This document shows positions 61,818-64,000 of a DNA stretch of 64,000 nt, in pieces; the first letter of the stretch is position 1; every line of letters begins with the position of its first letter. The DNA is taken from contig CANQLI010000001.1 in the NCBI GenBank assembly GCA_947624675.1, positions 124,001 to 188,000 on the forward strand. Direction: 5' to 3'. Position numbers and translations under genes: made by a program. This DNA is from an uncultured Clostridia bacterium. GTDB lineage: Bacteria > Bacillota > Clostridia > Oscillospirales > Ruminococcaceae. The notes beneath the pieces were generated by a model that was given only the letters and a program-made list of their open reading frames with translations, searched no databases and was not told the origin of the DNA.

Positions 61818-62070
61818 ACAAAATAAAAAGCCCCGTCTCCTTAAAGAGACGAAGCATAACGCTCCGCGGTACCACTCCTGTTGCCGTAAAAACGACCGCT
61901 TGTTCGCATCAGACAATGCGCCTCCCTATAACGGGGGAAACCGTACCACCTTAATCGACTTAAAAATCTTTAGGGCGTCTGCTATGGGCGGATGAATACA
62001 GACTGTATGTAACGGCTCTCACCAAACGCCGTCTCTCTTTAACACTTATAAGTATGTAAACGCATAAAAA
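61818..62070 (-). ncRNA. T-box leader of ilvA-ridA
   Basis: On the minus strand the T-box core reads AACAGGAGTGGTACCGCGG (61864-61882), followed by a terminator hairpin (CGTCTC/GAGACG at 61834-61852) and a T tract. The stem I region starts with AAAGAGAGACGGCG and contains GGTGAGAGCC. Ile codons ATT and ATC both occur in the likely specifier segment (about 61992-61998), which would suit ilvA, but I cannot fix the specifier by eye. A second GGTGGTAC lies at 61943-61950. Confidence 0.88.
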
Positions 62071-62110
62071 TGCACCCATCACTGCATTTTACTTTATTCC
62101 TTACTTAAAA

Positions 62111-62138
62111 ATTATAACACTTATTTTCTGTTTGTCAA
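62111..62138 (-). promoter_or_regulatory. Promoter of ilvA-ridA
   Basis: TTGACA (62133-62138) and TATAAT (62111-62116) on the minus strand, 16-bp spacer, just upstream of the T-box. Confidence 0.8.
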
Positions 62139-62175
62139 GAGGTAGAAAAATAAAAGTTTTGTATAAATCACAATA

Positions 62176-62204
62176 TTGCTTTTTATAATATAATATGTTA
62201 TAAT
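62176..62204 (+). promoter_or_regulatory. Promoter of the zinc-ribbon protein gene
   Basis: TTGCTT (62176-62181) and TATAAT (62199-62204), 17-bp spacer. Confidence 0.6.
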
Positions 62205-62276
62205 GGCTTTAGAAAGAATTTATATAACATAATTATTGGATCTGTTAAAAATAATATTTATGGGAGGAATAAAAAA

Positions 62277-62801
62277 ATGACTTGTAAAAATTGTGGAGCA
62301 GAACTTAAAGAAGGTATGACCTTTTGCTCAAAGTGCGGAACTAACAACGCTATTCCTGTTAATGCAGTGCCAAATCAAGCGCCCCAGCCACAAAATCCGG
62401 CGCCTCAGCCAATTCCTGCACCTCAGTCACAACAGCAGCCTCAGCCGCAATATAATCAACCGGGAGGATTTACAAATCAACAGTTTACATACCCTCAGCA
62501 GAATTATTATCAGCAACCTGTGATGGCGCCTCCGAAAAAGCCTATCGAAAAAACTGTAATGGGACTTAATTTTGAAAGACTTTCCGTTATAGCTGCGATA
62601 GTTGTCGGTGTATTGTTTATCGTCTCCGGCTTTATAGGAATGTTCTCTCACATAAGTGATTACGGAACTTCCGTTTCAGAAGTATTTACATCACTTCTTA
62701 CAGGAATTGCCGATGGTGTTTTATGGGCAACTGTTATACTGCTTCTTGCAAAAATAATGACTGCTGTATGCGGCAAAAATGGCAAAAACAAAGGAGAATA
62801 A
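62277..62801 (+). CDS. Zinc-ribbon membrane protein
   Basis: A 174-residue protein with an N-terminal zinc ribbon (CKNCG...CSKCG, residues 3-23). A Pro/Gln-rich linker (about 30-95) is followed by two hydrophobic helices (about 108-128 and 147-163) and a basic tail. This architecture (zinc-ribbon plus disordered linker plus DUF-type membrane part) is common in Firmicutes, and its function is unknown. GGGAGG precedes the ATG. A small membrane ORF with a ribosome site follows at once. Confidence 0.78.
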   Translation: MTCKNCGAELKEGMTFCSKCGTNNAIPVNAVPNQAPQPQNPAPQPIPAPQSQQQPQPQYNQPGGFTNQQFTYPQQNYYQQPVMAPPKKPIEKTVMGLNFERLSVIAAIVVGVLFIVSGFIGMFSHISDYGTSVSEVFTSLLTGIADGVLWATVILLLAKIMTAVCGKNGKNKGE

Positions 62802-62808
62802 ATTACAT

Positions 62809-62975
62809 ATGTTCGTTTTTGATTTTCCAACAGTAATATTTTTGCTGATAAGCACACTCTGCTTCCGGTATTTATACTTTTCGTTTTTCGGCTGTTTAAA
62901 AGGCTTAACAAAAAGGAAATGTATTATGTAGACAGAAAAATTGCTGAAATAAAATCACATAAAACTGCAAAATAA
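62809..62975 (+). pseudogene. Small membrane protein, apparently frameshifted
   Basis: AAGGAG lies 12 nt before ATG 62809. The first frame reads MFVFDFPTVIFLLISTLC and then becomes unlikely, stopping at 62931. Shifting frame at about 62860 continues as LPVFILFVFRLFKRLNKKEMYYVDRKIAEIK to a stop at 62975. Together they would make a small hydrophobic protein of about 55 residues with a basic tail. It is either a broken gene or a 40-residue peptide from the first frame only. Confidence 0.4.
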
Positions 62976-62979
62976 AAAC

Positions 62980-63012
62980 ACCGACAGCGTTAAAAGCTGT
63001 CGGTTGGTTTTT
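62980..63012 (+). terminator. Terminator after the zinc-ribbon unit
   Basis: ACCGACAGC/GCTGTCGGT stem (62980-62988 with 62996-63004), then TGGTTTTTG. Confidence 0.85.
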
Positions 63013-63025
63013 GTAAATTAACCTT

Positions 63026-63586
63026 TTAACCTTTCATCTCTTTACTTTCAAGATAGAAGAAACGAATATACATAATAAGCGACCACAACATTACAACTCC
63101 GCAAATGATAATTATCGTGTTTGCAGCAGCGTTGCTGAGGGGCAGTACCAAAAGTGCGATAAGCGCCACAAAAAGCGTTGCCGTACAAATTTTTCCAAAC
63201 CATTTTGCGCTGTTTACTATCCCACGCTTAAAGTTTCTTATACCCATAACAGCCATAAAGCCTTCTTTTATTACCAAAATAGCTACCAACATTATCATAA
63301 GCTTATGCTTTGTGCAAAGACACAGCATTATTATTCCGTGCGAAAGCTTGTCTGCTATCGGGTCAAGTGCTTTTCCAAGGTCAGAAATCATATTGAATCG
63401 CCGGGCTATATAACCGTCAAAAAAATCTGTAAGAAATCCGATCGCTAAAATCACAATGGCGACATATTCCTGACTTTTACTTTGTGCATTGAGATAAATC
63501 ACCATAAACAATATAAGAAAAACAAATCTTAAAAGTGTTAAAAGATTAGGGATCGTAAGAGCATTTTTAAAGAGATTTTTAAACAT
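63026..63586 (-). CDS. pgsA: CDP-diacylglycerol-glycerol-3-phosphate 3-phosphatidyltransferase-like enzyme
   Basis: Integral membrane CDP-alcohol phosphatidyltransferase of 186 residues, making phosphatidylglycerophosphate from CDP-diacylglycerol. The catalytic D-x2-D-G-x2-A-R-x8-G-x3-D-x3-D motif is complete in TDFFDGYIARRFNMISDLGKALDPIADKL near 52-80. About five hydrophobic helices. TIPNLLTLLRF at the N-terminus is typical of PgsA. Another CDP-alcohol substrate remains possible because the family is broad. It is convergent with the zinc-ribbon unit. Confidence 0.88.
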   Translation of the reverse strand: MFKNLFKNALTIPNLLTLLRFVFLILFMVIYLNAQSKSQEYVAIVILAIGFLTDFFDGYIARRFNMISDLGKALDPIADKLSHGIIMLCLCTKHKLMIMLVAILVIKEGFMAVMGIRNFKRGIVNSAKWFGKICTATLFVALIALLVLPLSNAAANTIIIICGVVMLWSLIMYIRFFYLESKEMKG

Positions 63587-63718
63587 ACCTTTTTAGCCTT
63601 CTTATTTTACTACTGTTGGCTTTTATATAAAACCACAATAAAATTATTGTATACCAAAAAACGCGTTTTGTCAACAATTAAGAACTACTAAAACAATTTC
63701 CTTTTGGAGGTTATAAAA

Positions 63719-64000
63719 ATGAGAGTAAATCTCAGAAGTACAAAGCTTGTAATACTTCTTTGCACACTCTGTTGTATGCTTTGGGGTTCTGCCGTGCCTA
63801 TAATAAAAATAGGCTATCAGCTTTTAAAAATAGAATCATCGGACATTGCATCACAAATACTCTTTGCCGGAATAAGGTTTTTTCTTTCCGGTGTTTTGAC
63901 TGTGATAATAGGAAGCATCATCTCTAAAAGCTTTATTTATCCACGCTCCGCAGCATCTCTTTTAAGAGCTGCAAAGCTCAGCGTGTTTCAGACTGCTATA
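63719..64000 (+). CDS. DMT-superfamily (EamA) transporter, N-terminal part
   Basis: The first 94 residues of a membrane transporter that continues beyond the window. The start MRVNLRSTKLVILLCTLCCMLWGSAVPIIKIGY is typical of EamA drug/metabolite transporters: first helix, then WG(S/T)..P..K. A second helix (FAGIRFFLSGVLTVIIG) follows with the conserved R-F in the loop. GGAGG lies 9 nt before ATG 63719. The substrate is unknown. Confidence 0.82.
   Translation, partial: MRVNLRSTKLVILLCTLCCMLWGSAVPIIKIGYQLLKIESSDIASQILFAGIRFFLSGVLTVIIGSIISKSFIYPRSAASLLRAAKLSVFQTAI

Overview
This window looks like a chromosomal segment of a low-to-moderate-GC Firmicute of class Clostridia, most likely a gut Oscillospiraceae (Ruminococcus / Eubacterium siraeum-like). 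The evidence is a CotJABC spore-coat operon, [FeFe]-hydrogenase maturases, rubrerythrin, T-box and cobalamin riboswitches, ECF-type vitamin uptake, strong GGAGG ribosome-binding sites and very large Thr-rich Cna-B-type surface proteins. The genus cannot be fixed from the sequence.

Layout. 0-6 kb: cca-vanZ, an apolipoprotein N-acyltransferase (lnt), a cytoplasmic GH36 alpha-galactosidase and a small lipoprotein. 6-9.3 kb: an operon of a TM1266-type regulator, hydG and hydF behind its own promoter and a ~190-nt leader with two competing hairpins. 9.3-18.5 kb: a DUF5662 protein and two surface proteins, a 2086-residue SpaA/Cna-B adhesin containing a near-perfect 913-bp tandem duplication and a choice-of-anchor-A protein; both end in the same FIVAR-like module and an NTG-type anchor. 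18.7-26.6 kb: ptsI-fruK, a PHP phosphoesterase with a nuclease-like partner, a D,D-carboxypeptidase and an SDR.

26.7-33.4 kb is an AT-rich accessory island. A tyrosine recombinase lies beside a 4.4-kb module holding an SHMT-like PLP enzyme, an overlapping GNAT and a convergent membrane-anchored NTPase. The module is bracketed by a perfect 23-bp inverted repeat, with one copy just upstream of each transcription unit. That geometry suggests either an invertible cassette or a shared operator. A gene-free stretch of about 1.1 kb follows.

33.4-50 kb is mostly housekeeping: Nudix, flavodoxin-fold reductase, prenyltransferase-like and AraC proteins, tsaD with a 40-residue membrane peptide in front, rsmI-rimI, rubrerythrin, a transglutaminase, a CBS-domain protein, malQ-glgP and xylB-fsa. 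50-54.6 kb: cotJABC, a frameshifted 5'-3' exonuclease, four tRNA genes (Val, Asp, Gly, Phe) with a consensus promoter and terminator, an XRE/beta-helix protein and a PfkB kinase.

54.6-60.2 kb is a cobalamin-riboswitch operon that appears complete for B12 capture and import. It encodes an NPNTG-anchored alpha/alpha-barrel protein, a DUF4430 lipoprotein (these two resemble the two halves of intrinsic factor/transcobalamin), and EcfT, a fused EcfA1-A2 and an S component. 60.2-64 kb: ilvA-ridA under a T-box leader, a zinc-ribbon protein, pgsA and the start of a DMT-family transporter that runs off the window.

The strongest candidates for something undescribed are the recombinase-flanked inverted-repeat module, the split intrinsic-factor-like B12 system and the hyd leader RNA.
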